A stretch of DNA of 64,000 bases from Pseudomonadota bacterium (lineage in GTDB: Bacteria; Verrucomicrobiota; Verrucomicrobiia; Limisphaerales; SXTU01), in NCBI GenBank assembly GCA_009922615.1, contig RFVF01000001.1, forward strand, positions 62,001 to 126,000, read 5' to 3'. The first letter of the stretch is position 1. Each line of letters starts with the position of its first letter. The notes under the pieces were generated by a model, which was not told the origin of the DNA, made no database searches, and saw nothing but the letters and a program-made list of their open reading frames with translations. Made by a program: the position numbers and the translations under genes. This document shows, in pieces, positions 31,011 to 41,652 of the stretch.

Positions 31011-31979
31011 ATGAAACTACCATTCGTCCTCACTGCTCTGCTCGCCGCCGCCTCGCTCGGTTTAGCCGCCGTCGCCAAGCCCAAGCCCGCCACCTATCTC
31101 ACCGAAGCCGAGGCCCGCGCCGCTGGCCCGGATTATGATCTGCAAGGCGAGTTCGCCGGCGACAAGCTCGGCGCGCAGGTCATCGCCCTCGGCAATGACA
31201 CCTTTCGCGTCGTCTTTCACCACGGTGGGTTGCCCGGCGCGGGTTGGGACAAGTCGGCCAAGACCGAGATCGAGGCCAAGCGCGATGGGGACAAGGTCGC
31301 GTTCGACAAGGACGGCTGGAAGGCGACCCTCACCAAAGACACTCTTAACGGTGAAGGCGGCGGTGCGAAGTTCGCGTTGAAGCGGGTTCACCGCGTCAGC
31401 CCCACGCTCGGCGCGAAACCCCCGGCCGGAGCCATCGTGCTTTTCGACGGCTCCAGCGCCGACTCCTGGGCCGGCGGCCATCTCGACGACCTCGGCCGCA
31501 AGCTCCTCGCCTCTGGCAGCAAGACCAAGCAGGCGGACTTCCAGAATTACACGTTGCACGTCGAGTTTCTGCTGCCCTTCAAGCCGCTCGGTCGCGGCCA
31601 GGACCGCGCCAACAGCGGGGTTTACATGCAGGACCGCTACGAGGTGCAGGTGCTCGACAGCTTCGGGCTCAAGGGCGAGAGCAACGAATGCGGCGGCATC
31701 TACTCCAAGACCAAGCCGGATGTGAACATGTGCTTCCCGCCGCTCGTGTGGCAGACCTATGACATCGACTTCACCGCCGCCAAATACGACGGCGATGGCA
31801 AAAAGACCAAGAACGCCGTCATCACCGTGAAGCACAACGGTGTGACGATTCACGACAAGGTCGAGATCGTCGGCCCCACGGGCGGCGGCAAGAAGGAAGA
31901 CCCAACCGGCGGGGCCATTCAACTCCAGGGCCACGGCAATCCGGTGTTCTATCAAAACGTTTGGATCGTGACGAAGTAA
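31011..31979 (+). CDS. DUF1080 (3-keto-disaccharide hydrolase-like) protein
   Basis: FDGSSADSWAGG, DFQNYTLHVEFLLPF, NSGVYMQDRYEVQVLDSFG, GNPVFYQNVWIV. Confidence 0.92.
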   Translation: MKLPFVLTALLAAASLGLAAVAKPKPATYLTEAEARAAGPDYDLQGEFAGDKLGAQVIALGNDTFRVVFHHGGLPGAGWDKSAKTEIEAKRDGDKVAFDKDGWKATLTKDTLNGEGGGAKFALKRVHRVSPTLGAKPPAGAIVLFDGSSADSWAGGHLDDLGRKLLASGSKTKQADFQNYTLHVEFLLPFKPLGRGQDRANSGVYMQDRYEVQVLDSFGLKGESNECGGIYSKTKPDVNMCFPPLVWQTYDIDFTAAKYDGDGKKTKNAVITVKHNGVTIHDKVEIVGPTGGGKKEDPTGGAIQLQGHGNPVFYQNVWIVTK

Positions 31980-32011
31980 CCGCCGGTCCGTCCGGCCAGT
32001 TATCCCATTTG

Positions 32012-32061
32012 GCCGCCACGGCCCCGGTCGGATTTTCTTCCGGCCGGGGCCGTTTGGCGGC
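32012..32061. terminator. GC-rich hairpin after DUF1080 gene (possible terminator)
   Basis: GCCGCCACGGCCCCGG ... CCGGGGCCGTTTGGCGGC; no clear T-tract. Confidence 0.45.
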
Positions 32062-32100
32062 TTGGCTTGAATTTACAGCGGATTCCCGAATTATCCGCGC

Positions 32101-32778
32101 ATGGCGAATACGCAGAAGGAACAGGTGGCCGCGTTTTACGAGGCGCACCACAGCCGGGGAAAGTATGACTACCTCTACGGCGGCGAGGATCGCAAGCGGT
32201 TGTTTGTCCAGCTCGTGGGCACCGGCAAGAAGGTTCTGGAAGTGGGGTGTCGGGCCGGGAACTTGACGCAGCACTTCGCGGCCGGAAATCAGGTGACGGG
32301 CGTGGATATCGATCGCGCGGCGCTCAAACTCTTCGAGGAGCGGTTGGGCTGCAAGGGCCACTGGGTGGACGTGGATGATGAGCCGCTGCCGTTTCCGGAC
32401 AAATCCTTCGATGTGGTCGTGTTTTCGGAGGTCATGGAGCACGTGCGCTTCCCGCAGAAGGCGCTCGGCGAAATCCGCCGCGTGCTCAAGCTCGATGGCC
32501 GGCTCGCCGGGTCGGTGCCCAATGCCTTCCGTTTCCGCAACCGCCTGCGCTTCCTCATGGGCCGCCAATACGAGAGCGATCCTTCGCACCTGCGACAGTA
32601 TTCGCACTCGATTCTGCGGCGGGAATTGGAGCCGCACTTCCGGGAGGTGGAGATTCATCCGGTTTCCGGCCACCTCCTCGGGGGCGGCAGCACGGGCATT
32701 CCGGTCTTCCCCTGGCTGCCGTTCCGCGTGCGCGCGCTCTTTGCCTTGGATTTGGTCTTTGTGGGTTCGCCGAAATGA
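32101..32778 (+). CDS. Class I SAM-dependent methyltransferase
   Basis: KKVLEVGCRAGNLTQHF, VTGVDIDRAAL, LPFPDKSFDVVVFSEVMEHV. Confidence 0.9.
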   Translation: MANTQKEQVAAFYEAHHSRGKYDYLYGGEDRKRLFVQLVGTGKKVLEVGCRAGNLTQHFAAGNQVTGVDIDRAALKLFEERLGCKGHWVDVDDEPLPFPDKSFDVVVFSEVMEHVRFPQKALGEIRRVLKLDGRLAGSVPNAFRFRNRLRFLMGRQYESDPSHLRQYSHSILRRELEPHFREVEIHPVSGHLLGGGSTGIPVFPWLPFRVRALFALDLVFVGSPK

Positions 32779-33860
32779 AGCTGGCCTTGATCCGCCGACA
32801 GTTCTCCGCCACGGGCGGCGCGGAGCTTTATTTGCAGCGGCTCTTGCAAGCGCTTGTGCAGAGCGGACACGAACCGCACCTCTTCGCGGAATCGTGGGAG
32901 GGACACCTCGACGGCGTGCAACTCCACGCGGTCCCGGTGGACGGCGACCGGGCGGTGCGCCCGGTGCGCTTCGCCGATGCGGTGGCCACCGAACTGGCCA
33001 AGCACTCCTTCGACGTGACTTTCAGCCTGGAGCGCACGCATCAGCAGGACGTGTATCGGGCGGGCGATGGCGTGCACCGGGTCTGGCTGGAGCGGCGGCG
33101 GCACTTCGCGCCGTGGTGGCGACGGCCATTCGTGGGGTTCGGAGCCTTCCACCGGAACATGCTGCAATTGGAGGCGCGCACCTTTGATCCGGCCAGCACG
33201 CGCCACATCATCGTCAACTCCGAGATGGTGAAGCGCGAAATTCTCGAGCACTTTCACTTTCCCGCCGGCCGCATTCATCTCGTGCGCAACGGCATTGATC
33301 TCGCCCGCTACCGCCGCGGCCAGCGCAACGCGACGCGCGAGCGGTTTGGCATTAAGCCCGATGACACTCTCCTGCTCTTTGTCGGCTCCGGCTGGGAGCG
33401 CAAGGGGCTGCGGTTTGTCTTGCGCGCCTTTCACCGGCTCAAGGCCCCGCGCGTGAAGCTGCTCATTGTGGGCAAGGGCAAGCCTCCCTTCGCCGTGCCG
33501 GACGGGGCCATTTTCGCCGGCCCGATGAGTGACGTGGAAAACGCCTATGCCGCCGCCGATTTGCTGCTCTTCCTGCCCATCTACGAGCCGGCCTCGAACG
33601 TCGTTGCCGAGGCGCTGGTCTCCGATCTGCCCGTCATCACCAGCTCGCTTAACGGGGCGAGCGAGATCATCACGCCGCGCAAGAACGGCACGGTCATCGC
33701 TGATCCTCGTGACACCGAAGCTGTGGTGGAGGCCATCCGCTACTGGATTCTTCAGCGCGGCCAGGCCGAGATGCCGCCCAAAGAGGAACTTAGTCTCGAA
33801 CGCAACGTAGAGGAGACGCTCGCCGTGCTGGAAATGGCGGCGAAGGAAAAGCGCCGCTGA
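32775..33860 (+). CDS. Glycosyltransferase family 4
   Basis: FSATGGAELYLQRL, IVNSEMVKREILEHF, LFVGSGWERKGLRFVLRAF, EPASNVVAEALVSDLPVITSSLNGASEII. Confidence 0.92.
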   Translation: MKLALIRRQFSATGGAELYLQRLLQALVQSGHEPHLFAESWEGHLDGVQLHAVPVDGDRAVRPVRFADAVATELAKHSFDVTFSLERTHQQDVYRAGDGVHRVWLERRRHFAPWWRRPFVGFGAFHRNMLQLEARTFDPASTRHIIVNSEMVKREILEHFHFPAGRIHLVRNGIDLARYRRGQRNATRERFGIKPDDTLLLFVGSGWERKGLRFVLRAFHRLKAPRVKLLIVGKGKPPFAVPDGAIFAGPMSDVENAYAAADLLLFLPIYEPASNVVAEALVSDLPVITSSLNGASEIITPRKNGTVIADPRDTEAVVEAIRYWILQRGQAEMPPKEELSLERNVEETLAVLEMAAKEKRR

Positions 33861-33868
33861 CTCGCGCG

Positions 33869-34630
33869 ATGAAGATTTCCCTCTGCCTCATCACTCTCAA
33901 CGAGGAAGCCAACCTGCCGCGCTGCCTGAGCAGTTGCGCGGATTTGGCGGATGAAATCGTCATCCTCGATTCCGGGAGCACGGACGGCACCGCCGATATC
34001 GCGCGACAATTCGGCGCCCGCTTCGAGCACCAAGACTGGCTCGGCTACGTCGGGCAAAAAAACAAGGTGCTCTCTCTGGTGGGACACAAATGGGTGTTCA
34101 GCCTGGATGCCGATGAGGAACTTTCGCCTGCGCTGCGCGAGGAGGTGCGCGAATTGAAACGCCATCAACCCGCCGATGAATTAAGCGGTTTTTCCATGCC
34201 CCGCTGCGTGCTTTACGAGGGCCGGTGGATTCGTCACGGCGACTGGTATCCCGACCGCTTGGTGCGGCTCTTTCGCCGAGATCGGGCGCATTTCGCAGGT
34301 GGCAAAGTCCATGAGCGCCTCGAGCTCACCGGCCACACCCAACGACTGCGCAACGACCTGTATCACCACTCTTTCAAGGACGCCGCCGACCACTGGGCGC
34401 GCTGCGAAAAATACGCACGGCTCTGGGCGGAGACACAGTTCGAGCTGGGTCGCACCGCCTGGCCGCTCGCCCCTTTTACGCACTCTATCTTCCGGTGGTT
34501 TCGCGGCTACGTGATTAAACGGGGCTTCCTCGATGGTGCCCAAGGCTGGCGCATCGCCGGTTTCTGCGCCCGCGAAGTCGCCTTGAAATATCGGCTGCTC
34601 CGTGCACTCCACGCCCGCCCGCCGCGCTAG
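33869..34630 (+). CDS. Glycosyltransferase family 2 (LPS core-type)
   Basis: ISLCLITLNEEANLPRCLSSCADLADEIVILDSGSTDGTADIA, WVFSLDADEELSP. Confidence 0.93.
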   Translation: MKISLCLITLNEEANLPRCLSSCADLADEIVILDSGSTDGTADIARQFGARFEHQDWLGYVGQKNKVLSLVGHKWVFSLDADEELSPALREEVRELKRHQPADELSGFSMPRCVLYEGRWIRHGDWYPDRLVRLFRRDRAHFAGGKVHERLELTGHTQRLRNDLYHHSFKDAADHWARCEKYARLWAETQFELGRTAWPLAPFTHSIFRWFRGYVIKRGFLDGAQGWRIAGFCAREVALKYRLLRALHARPPR

Positions 34631-35529
34631 AATCGCGCAAGCGCCTCCAGTTCTTTCACACGGAGGTCAATCGACTGGCGTGTCGCCCGCGTGGTGGCCA
34701 CGACGCCGAAGCCTTCGCAGCAGAACGACGCCGTCACCGTGCCGTGAATGATCGCGCGCCGGAGATTCTTTTCGAGATCGCCCTTTGCGCTGGCGAGATA
34801 GCCGATCATGCCGCCGACGAACGAGTCGCCGGCCCCCGTCGGGTCCACGACCTTCCTCAGCGGATACGCCGGAGCGATGAAAAAGCCGTTCGGCCCGGAG
34901 AGCACGGCCCCGTGCGAACCTTTCTTGATGATGATGTATTTCGGTCCCAGCTTATGGATCTTCTTCATCGCCGCGAAGACGTTGTCCTCCTTGGTGAGCT
35001 GGTGCGCCTCGCTTTCGTTGAGCACAAACGCATCCACGCGCTTCAGGAGTCGCAGCAGTTCCGGCAGCATGATGTTCATCCAGAGATCCATCGTGTCGGC
35101 GATGATGAACTTGGGCCGTTCGAGCTGATCGATGACCGCGTGTTGGATGGGCGGTGCGATGTTCGCGAGCAAAACATAGGGCGTCGTCTCGTAATCGCCC
35201 GGCAGCTTCGGTGACCAGTGCTCGATCACGCCCAGCACGGTGTTCAGCGTGCGGCGGTTGTTCATGTTGACCTCGTATTCGCCCGACCAGTGGAAGGTCT
35301 GGCCGTCCCTCACGTGTTCCAGGCCTTTGAGACAGATGCCGTGCTTCTGATACAGCTTCAGATACTTCGCCGGAAAGTCTCCGCCCACCACGCCGAGGAG
35401 CTTGGTCGGCGCAAAGAAACTTGCCGCGACCGCCGCGTGACTGGCGGAACCGCCCAGCAGACGCGGGTTTTCCGCCTTGGGGGTCTTGATGGAATCGAGG
35501 GCCGTGGTGCCGACAACGAGGACGCTCAT
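34627..35529 (-). CDS. PfkB family sugar kinase
   Basis: GGSASHAAVAASFFAP, DAFVLNESEAHQLT, VVDPTGAGDSFVGGMIGYLA. Confidence 0.93.
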   Translation of the reverse strand: MSVLVVGTTALDSIKTPKAENPRLLGGSASHAAVAASFFAPTKLLGVVGGDFPAKYLKLYQKHGICLKGLEHVRDGQTFHWSGEYEVNMNNRRTLNTVLGVIEHWSPKLPGDYETTPYVLLANIAPPIQHAVIDQLERPKFIIADTMDLWMNIMLPELLRLLKRVDAFVLNESEAHQLTKEDNVFAAMKKIHKLGPKYIIIKKGSHGAVLSGPNGFFIAPAYPLRKVVDPTGAGDSFVGGMIGYLASAKGDLEKNLRRAIIHGTVTASFCCEGFGVVATTRATRQSIDLRVKELEALARF

Positions 35530-35649
35530 GAGATGATTGGTAAGGTTGACTAAGTTGCGCGGCGGAAAGTAGCTGTGGCCGTTCGCGTGAGCAAGATCAC
35601 CTTCAGCAAACGCTCGACGCATTCGTGAGCCGGTGGGTATTTTGCATCC

Positions 35650-37110
35650 ATGCATGCCTCCTCTGAACGGCCGCAGTCATCGGCGAGTCCCGCTTCCATC
35701 GCGAAACAGATTCTGCGTGGACTGGCGGTGTTGGTGACGTTGGTTTATTGGGCACAACCCGTCGTTGCCGCCCCGCCCAACGTGCTCATCGTCATCGCGG
35801 ACCAATGGCGGGCGCAGGCGTTCGGTTTCGCCGGCGATCCGAACGTGAAGACGCCGAACTTCGACCGGTTCGAGCGCGAGTGCGTGAACTTCACCCAGGC
35901 CGTCGCCGGGATGCCGGTCTGTTCGCCGACGCGCGCCTCGCTGCTCACCGGCCAGCGCCCGCAAACGCACGGCATCTTCATCAACGACGTGCCGTTGAAC
36001 ACCAACGCCGTCACCATCGCGAAGGAGCTTAAGGCCGCCGGTTACGACACCGGCTGCATCGGCAAGTGGCACGTGGACGGCCACGGGCGGCTCAACTTCA
36101 TCCCGCGCGAGCGGCGGCAGGGCTTCGATTACTGGAAAGTTTTGGAGTGCGCGCACGCCTACAACCGCTCGCCTTACTACGCCGATGGCCCGGAGAAATT
36201 GATGTGGGAAGGCTACGATGCGCTGGCTCAAACCCGTGACGCGCAGCAATACATTCGCGACCACGGCAAGCCGGGCAGCAAGCCGTTCCTGCTCTGGATG
36301 GCCTGGGGCCCGCCGCACAATCCCTACGAGACCGCACCGGAGAAGTATCGCGCGATGTATTCCGCCGAGAACATCAAGCTCCACCCAAACGTGCCGCCCG
36401 AGATGGCGAAGGTCGCGCGCGGCTGGTTTGCCGGTTACTACGCGCATTGCACGGCGCTGGATGAATACTTCGCCGACCTGATGAAAACACTCGAGGATAC
36501 CGGCCTCGCGTCGAATACCATCGTCGTCTTCACCTCCGACCACGGCGACATGCTCGGGTCGCACGCGCAGCAGCGCAAGCAGCGCCCGTGGGAGGAATCC
36601 GTGCGCGTGCCGATGCTCTGGCGCGTGCCGATGAGCCTCGGCATCAAGCCGCGCCGCGTCAACGGCACGATGAACACCGAGGATGTAATGCCCACGCTGT
36701 TGAGTCTGTGCGGGCGGAAGATTCCGCAGAGCGTCGAGGGCTTTGATTTTAGCGGCTATCTGCGTGGCGGCGCGGACCCTTCCGGCGGCGCGACGATCAT
36801 CCGCTGCACGTCGCCGTTCGGCGAATTCACGCGCGAGCGCGGCGGTAAGGAATATCGCGAGGTGCGCACGGCGCGTTATTCTTTCGCACGCGATCTCAAC
36901 GGCCCTTGGCTGCTTTACGACAATGAGAAGGACCCGTTCCAGCTCTACAACCTTGTCGGCAAACCCGAGCACGCAAAGTTGCAGGCCGAGATGGACGCGC
37001 TCTTGAAAAAGAAACTGGCTGAGCAGCACGACGAATTTCTGCCCGGCGCGGAATACATCAAGAAGTGGGGCTGGGTCGTGGATGCCAGCGGCACTGCGTC
37101 AACCAAGTGA
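35650..37110 (+). CDS. Sulfatase
   Basis: NVLIVIADQWRAQAFG, VCSPTRASLLTGQRP (CxPxR), VVFTSDHGDMLGSH. Confidence 0.95.
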   Translation: MHASSERPQSSASPASIAKQILRGLAVLVTLVYWAQPVVAAPPNVLIVIADQWRAQAFGFAGDPNVKTPNFDRFERECVNFTQAVAGMPVCSPTRASLLTGQRPQTHGIFINDVPLNTNAVTIAKELKAAGYDTGCIGKWHVDGHGRLNFIPRERRQGFDYWKVLECAHAYNRSPYYADGPEKLMWEGYDALAQTRDAQQYIRDHGKPGSKPFLLWMAWGPPHNPYETAPEKYRAMYSAENIKLHPNVPPEMAKVARGWFAGYYAHCTALDEYFADLMKTLEDTGLASNTIVVFTSDHGDMLGSHAQQRKQRPWEESVRVPMLWRVPMSLGIKPRRVNGTMNTEDVMPTLLSLCGRKIPQSVEGFDFSGYLRGGADPSGGATIIRCTSPFGEFTRERGGKEYREVRTARYSFARDLNGPWLLYDNEKDPFQLYNLVGKPEHAKLQAEMDALLKKKLAEQHDEFLPGAEYIKKWGWVVDASGTASTK

Positions 37111-37115
37111 GGGAC

Positions 37116-38849
37116 ATGAAGCGTCAGCTGCTGCTCCTCCTGGCTTGCCTGCTTCCGGTGAGCCTTTGCGTCAAGGCTGGCGCGGCGGCATTGCGCCCGA
37201 ACATTCTCATCATTCTCGCCGACGATCTCGGTTGGTCTGATTTGGGCTGTTACGGTGGGGAGATTCGCACGCCGAATCTCGACGCGCTTGCGGCGGGCGG
37301 GTTGCGCTTCACGCAATTCTACAACTGCACTCGATGTTGTCCGTCGCGCGCGTCGCTGCTCACGGGGTTGTATCCTCATCAAGCGGGCGTGGGTTTGATG
37401 GCATCGGACCGCGCGGCGAAATTTCCCGGCGCAGGCGATCAGGGCGAGGCATTTCCCGGCTATCGCGGCGCATTGAACGAGCGGTGCGTCACGATCGCAC
37501 AGGTGCTCAAGCCCGCTGGCTATCGCACCGGCGCGCTCGGTAAATGGCACGTGGGTGATCAGGAATTACCCACGCGGCGCGGCTTCGACGAGTTCTACGG
37601 CTTCGTCAGCGGTTACGCAGTGGATTCGTGGGAGCCGCGTATGATGACGCGCCTGCCGGAGGGCAGACCGGAACGTCGTTACGCAGCGGGAGAGTTCTTC
37701 GCGACCGATGCGATCACGGATCACGCACTGGATTTTCTGAGCGACTTTCGCAAGTCCGTCGAGGCCCCGTGGTTTCTCTACGTCGCGTATCAAGCTCCGC
37801 ATTTCCCGCTGCAATCCAAGCCGTCGGACATGGCGGGCTACGCGGAGATTTACGCGCAAGGCTGGGACCAGCTTCGCGAGCAACGTCTTGCGCGGCTGAA
37901 GAAACTCGGCTTGGTGCCAGAATCCATTTCGCTCACGCCGCGCAGCAAGATTCCGCATCCCGTCGCCGCGAAGCGCCTCGGCTCGTGGACGGACGATGGG
38001 AAAAATCCGTCGTGGGATTCGCTGTCCCCTGAACGCCGCGCTGATCTCGCGCAGCGCATGGCCGTCTATGCCGGTATGGTCACGGGCATGGATCGCAACA
38101 TCGGGCGGCTCGTTGCGGACCTGCGCTCCCACGGCGAGCTGGACCGCACGTTGATCCTTTTCCTCAGCGACAACGGCGCGTGCGCGGAGTGGGAGCCGTT
38201 CGGGTTTGATCTGGCTGTCACCAACGCCCCCATGCGGGGTAGGGGAATCAATCTAGGCACGCAGGCCGCACCTAACCAATTGCGGCGTGGAGCCGAACTG
38301 GAAAAGCTCGGTGGCCCCGGCACGTTCATTGGCTATGGCAGCGGGTGGGCCAACGCGTGCAACACACCGTGGCGGCTCTACAAACATTACGGTCACGAAG
38401 GGGGCATTGGCACCCCGCTGATTGCGCACTGGCCCGCGCGCGTGAAAGCGAAGGGCGAATTGCGTCCACAGCCGGGACACCTCGTTGATCTCCTGGCCAC
38501 GTGCGTTGATGTCAGCGGCGCGAAGTATCCGACTGAACACGCCGGAGGCAAAATCCTTCCGCCCGAAGGCAAAAGCCTCGTGTCGGCGTTTGACAACAAG
38601 CCGTTAAGCCGGGATTTCCTCGCGTGGGAGCACGAGGGCAATCGCGCGCTGCGTGAGGGTGACTGGAAGCTCGTCTCCATCGCTGGCCAGCCGTGGGAGC
38701 TTTATGACATGGCACGGGACCGCACGGAGCTAAATGACCTCGCGTCGAGCGAGCCGGAACGCGTGAGCCGCATGGCTGCGAAGTGGACCGCGTGGGCGCA
38801 GCGCACGCAGGTGCTGCCGCGGCCGGGGGATTCCGTGCCGAGCAAGTAG
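37116..38849 (+). CDS. Arylsulfatase
   Basis: NILIILADDLGWSDLGCYGGEIRTPNLDALAAGGLRFTQFYNCTRCCPSRASLLTGLYPHQAGVG, LFLSDNGACAEWEPFG. Confidence 0.96.
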   Translation: MKRQLLLLLACLLPVSLCVKAGAAALRPNILIILADDLGWSDLGCYGGEIRTPNLDALAAGGLRFTQFYNCTRCCPSRASLLTGLYPHQAGVGLMASDRAAKFPGAGDQGEAFPGYRGALNERCVTIAQVLKPAGYRTGALGKWHVGDQELPTRRGFDEFYGFVSGYAVDSWEPRMMTRLPEGRPERRYAAGEFFATDAITDHALDFLSDFRKSVEAPWFLYVAYQAPHFPLQSKPSDMAGYAEIYAQGWDQLREQRLARLKKLGLVPESISLTPRSKIPHPVAAKRLGSWTDDGKNPSWDSLSPERRADLAQRMAVYAGMVTGMDRNIGRLVADLRSHGELDRTLILFLSDNGACAEWEPFGFDLAVTNAPMRGRGINLGTQAAPNQLRRGAELEKLGGPGTFIGYGSGWANACNTPWRLYKHYGHEGGIGTPLIAHWPARVKAKGELRPQPGHLVDLLATCVDVSGAKYPTEHAGGKILPPEGKSLVSAFDNKPLSRDFLAWEHEGNRALREGDWKLVSIAGQPWELYDMARDRTELNDLASSEPERVSRMAAKWTAWAQRTQVLPRPGDSVPSK

Positions 38850-38855
38850 CGCCGC

Positions 38856-40136
38856 TCACTCGTAGCGGAGGGATTCGACGGGGTCGAGGTTTGCCGCTTT
38901 GATGGCCGGGTAGGTGCCGAACGCGATGCCGACGAAGGAGCAGATGCCCAGCGCGATCAACGCCCAGTCCAGCGGGAACACCGGCGGTAGCTTCAGGTAA
39001 TAGGCTCCGAAGTTGCCACCCGCCACGCCGAGCGCGATGCCAATGAGCCCGCCCACTTCGCAGATGACGACGGCTTCCATGATGAATTGCGTGAGGATGT
39101 TTCGCTTCTTCGCGCCGATGGCGCGGCGGACGCCAATCTCCCGCGTGCGCTCGGTCACGGAGACGAGCATGATGTTCATGATGCCGATGCCAGCGGCCAG
39201 CAGCGCGATGCTGCTGACGACGGCCACGCCGGCGCGGACCGCCAGCGTCAGCTCACGGAACTGCGCGATGAGCGAATCGTTGGAGGAGATTTCAAAGTCG
39301 TCAGCCTCACCGGGTGGGACCTTGCGGACTTTGCGGAGGACGCCGCGCACCTGCTCCACCGTGTCCTCCATCTCATCCTGATTGTTCGTTTGCACGTAGA
39401 GCGTGAGGCTGCGCCACTGCGCGCCGCCGAAGCGATTCAACCCGGTGGTGATGGGTATGAGGATGAAGTTGTCCTGCGCCTGCCCGCCGAAGCCGCCCTT
39501 GGGTTCGAGATAGCCGATGACCTGATAGTTCACGCCGCTGAACTTCACCGTCTCACCGAGTGCGCCGCCCTGCGGAAAAAGCTTCTTCATGATGGTGTTA
39601 CCCATCACGCAGACGTTGCGCGAGCCACCGAGATCGCCGGGCAGCAGCGCGCGGCCCGCCTCGATGATCCAGTTGCGGGCGAGGAAAGCCTCGGGCGTGA
39701 CGCCGTTGACGAATACGTCGGGGTTGGATCGCTCAAAGCGCGAGGCCAGTTCACCCACGGCGAAGGAGGTTTCCGCCGCCACGCTGCGAGCCCGTGTGGT
39801 CTGCTCGCGCAGCGCATGCCAGTGCTGGAAGGAGAGATTCTTGCGGCGACGGAACCGTTCCCAGCCGGAGGGCCCCTCGAAGTTGATGGCGGGCCACTTC
39901 TCGATGGTGAAGGTGTTGGCTCCGAGGCCGCTTAACTCCGTCTCGATGTTTTGTTGCAGCCCACGCATGACCGTCATCACGAGGATGATACTGAAGACGC
40001 CGACCGTGACGCCCACCAGCGTGAGCGCGGACCGGAGCTTGTGCGCGGCCAGCGCGGTCATCGCCATGACAAAGCTCTCCACAACCTCGGCGCGGAGGAG
40101 GGCGAGGGCATTGGGGCGAGGACGGGGTGAGGTCAC
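38856..40136 (-). CDS. ABC transporter permease (MacB/FtsX type), downstream copy
   Basis: KLRSALTLVGVTVGVFSIILVMTVMRGLQQNIE, LVSVTERTREIGVRRAIGAKKRNILTQFIMEAV. Confidence 0.9.
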   Translation of the reverse strand: MTSPRPRPNALALLRAEVVESFVMAMTALAAHKLRSALTLVGVTVGVFSIILVMTVMRGLQQNIETELSGLGANTFTIEKWPAINFEGPSGWERFRRRKNLSFQHWHALREQTTRARSVAAETSFAVGELASRFERSNPDVFVNGVTPEAFLARNWIIEAGRALLPGDLGGSRNVCVMGNTIMKKLFPQGGALGETVKFSGVNYQVIGYLEPKGGFGGQAQDNFILIPITTGLNRFGGAQWRSLTLYVQTNNQDEMEDTVEQVRGVLRKVRKVPPGEADDFEISSNDSLIAQFRELTLAVRAGVAVVSSIALLAAGIGIMNIMLVSVTERTREIGVRRAIGAKKRNILTQFIMEAVVICEVGGLIGIALGVAGGNFGAYYLKLPPVFPLDWALIALGICSFVGIAFGTYPAIKAANLDPVESLRYE

Positions 40137-40145
40137 GGATGACGG

Positions 40146-40427
40146 GGTCCAAGGTCCACGAGTCCAAAGTCCAAAGTTGTGCGGACGAGGATGCCGGTTG
40201 GCGAAAGGACGCGATGAACTGAGTGGCCGATCTCCCTCACTTCGGCCCTCGCCCGCTGGGAGAGGGACCAGCCGATTGAAACGACTGCGGGCTGACGTTC
40301 TCCCTCTCCCCGCGGGCGAGGGCCGGGGCGAGGGAGAAAGCACGGTTGAACCCACAAACCCCGACACGCCCACGCCTTGCGGCCTTGGTCAGTAGACCTT
40401 GGACTTTGGACCTTGGACTTTGGACTC
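40146..40427. repeat. Composite inverted repeat: outer GTCCAAG heptamer arrays, inner 37-bp SPAGRG-type arms
   Basis: 40146-40176 vs 40396-40427 inverted 7-bp arrays; 40231-40267 vs 40301-40337 inverted arms with 33/37 identity. Confidence 0.9.
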
Positions 40428-40428
40428 T

Positions 40429-41652
40429 TCATTCTGCCCTCAACGCTTCCACCGGGTTCAGCTTCGCCGCGCGCCAGGCAGGGAGGAAGCCGGCGATGAC
40501 GCCTGTCGCGATCGAGACGAGGAGCGCGATGCCCACGAGCGTGGCGGAGAGCGCGACCGGCATGAACCGGTCCATCACGAGCGTGATGGGATAGGCGAGC
40601 GCTAGGCCGAGCAATCCGCCCAGTAGGCAGATCAGCGCCGATTCGAGGAGGAACTGCGTGAGGATGGCACGGCGTTTCGCCCCGATGGCCTTGCGGATGC
40701 CGATCTCGCGCGTGCGCTCCGCCACGGTCACGAACATGATGTTCATGATGCCAATGCCCCCGACGAAGAGTGACAGGCTGGTGATGAACAGTCCCGCGCC
40801 AGCTACGACGGAGTTCATGCGCTCAAAGGTCTGGATAAACGCAGCCTGCTCGTTGATCGCAAAGTCATCGGGCATGCCGGGAGCCAGGTGGCGAATCTTC
40901 CGCATGATGCCCCGAATCTCTTCGCGTGCCTCGTCCATTTCCTTCAGGTCGCGCACCTTGACGCGAATGATGACGGGCGGGCGAAAGGAAAAGTCGGAGA
41001 CGAACTTGGTCACCGGGAGCATGACCTCATTGTCCAGGCTCGCCATGCCGAGAAAACTGCCGCGCTTTTCGAGCACGCCGATGATTTCCAGGTTCTGGTC
41101 CTCGACCCGGAGGCGTTTGCCCAGCGGGGATTCGAGGGGAAAGAAGTTGGCCGCAATGTCCGCCCCGACGACGCACACCGGACGCGCGCCTTCCACCTCC
41201 GCCGCCGAGAGGAAACGGCCCTCTTTGAGCATGAGCCCGCCAACTTCCGCCCCGCCCTCGGTGGTGCCGCTGACATTGACCCCGGTGGCGGCGAGGTCGC
41301 GGTAGCGCACGGTCATGCGCCGGCTGGCATCGATGGTCGTGGCGCGGGCGAAGGTCGTTTGACGAACGAGCGCACGGGCGTCGGCGAGCAGGATGGGGCG
41401 GCGATTGCGCATCTTCCACCACGGCTCGTCGCTGAACCACTGCCACGGTGCGATGAAAAACACATCCGTGCCGATGGCGGAGATGCTCTTGATGAACGCG
41501 GCGTTAAGACCGGCGAGCGCCGTGCCCATCAGGGTGACGGTCACGATGCCGATGACAATGCCAAGGGTGGTAAGCGCGGAGCGGAGCTTGTTCGCGCGGA
41601 GCGAATCCCAGGCGATGAACAAGCCCTCGCGGAGTTCGGAGAGGAAGTTCAT
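40429..41652 (-). CDS. ABC transporter permease (MacB/FtsX type), upstream copy
   Basis: [71 protein letters not shown]. Confidence 0.93.
   Translation of the reverse strand: MNFLSELREGLFIAWDSLRANKLRSALTTLGIVIGIVTVTLMGTALAGLNAAFIKSISAIGTDVFFIAPWQWFSDEPWWKMRNRRPILLADARALVRQTTFARATTIDASRRMTVRYRDLAATGVNVSGTTEGGAEVGGLMLKEGRFLSAAEVEGARPVCVVGADIAANFFPLESPLGKRLRVEDQNLEIIGVLEKRGSFLGMASLDNEVMLPVTKFVSDFSFRPPVIIRVKVRDLKEMDEAREEIRGIMRKIRHLAPGMPDDFAINEQAAFIQTFERMNSVVAGAGLFITSLSLFVGGIGIMNIMFVTVAERTREIGIRKAIGAKRRAILTQFLLESALICLLGGLLGLALAYPITLVMDRFMPVALSATLVGIALLVSIATGVIAGFLPAWRAAKLNPVEALRAE

Noticed and set aside
35677-37029. 450-aa minus-strand ORF
   Set aside because: Antisense to a clear sulfatase gene; shadow ORF.
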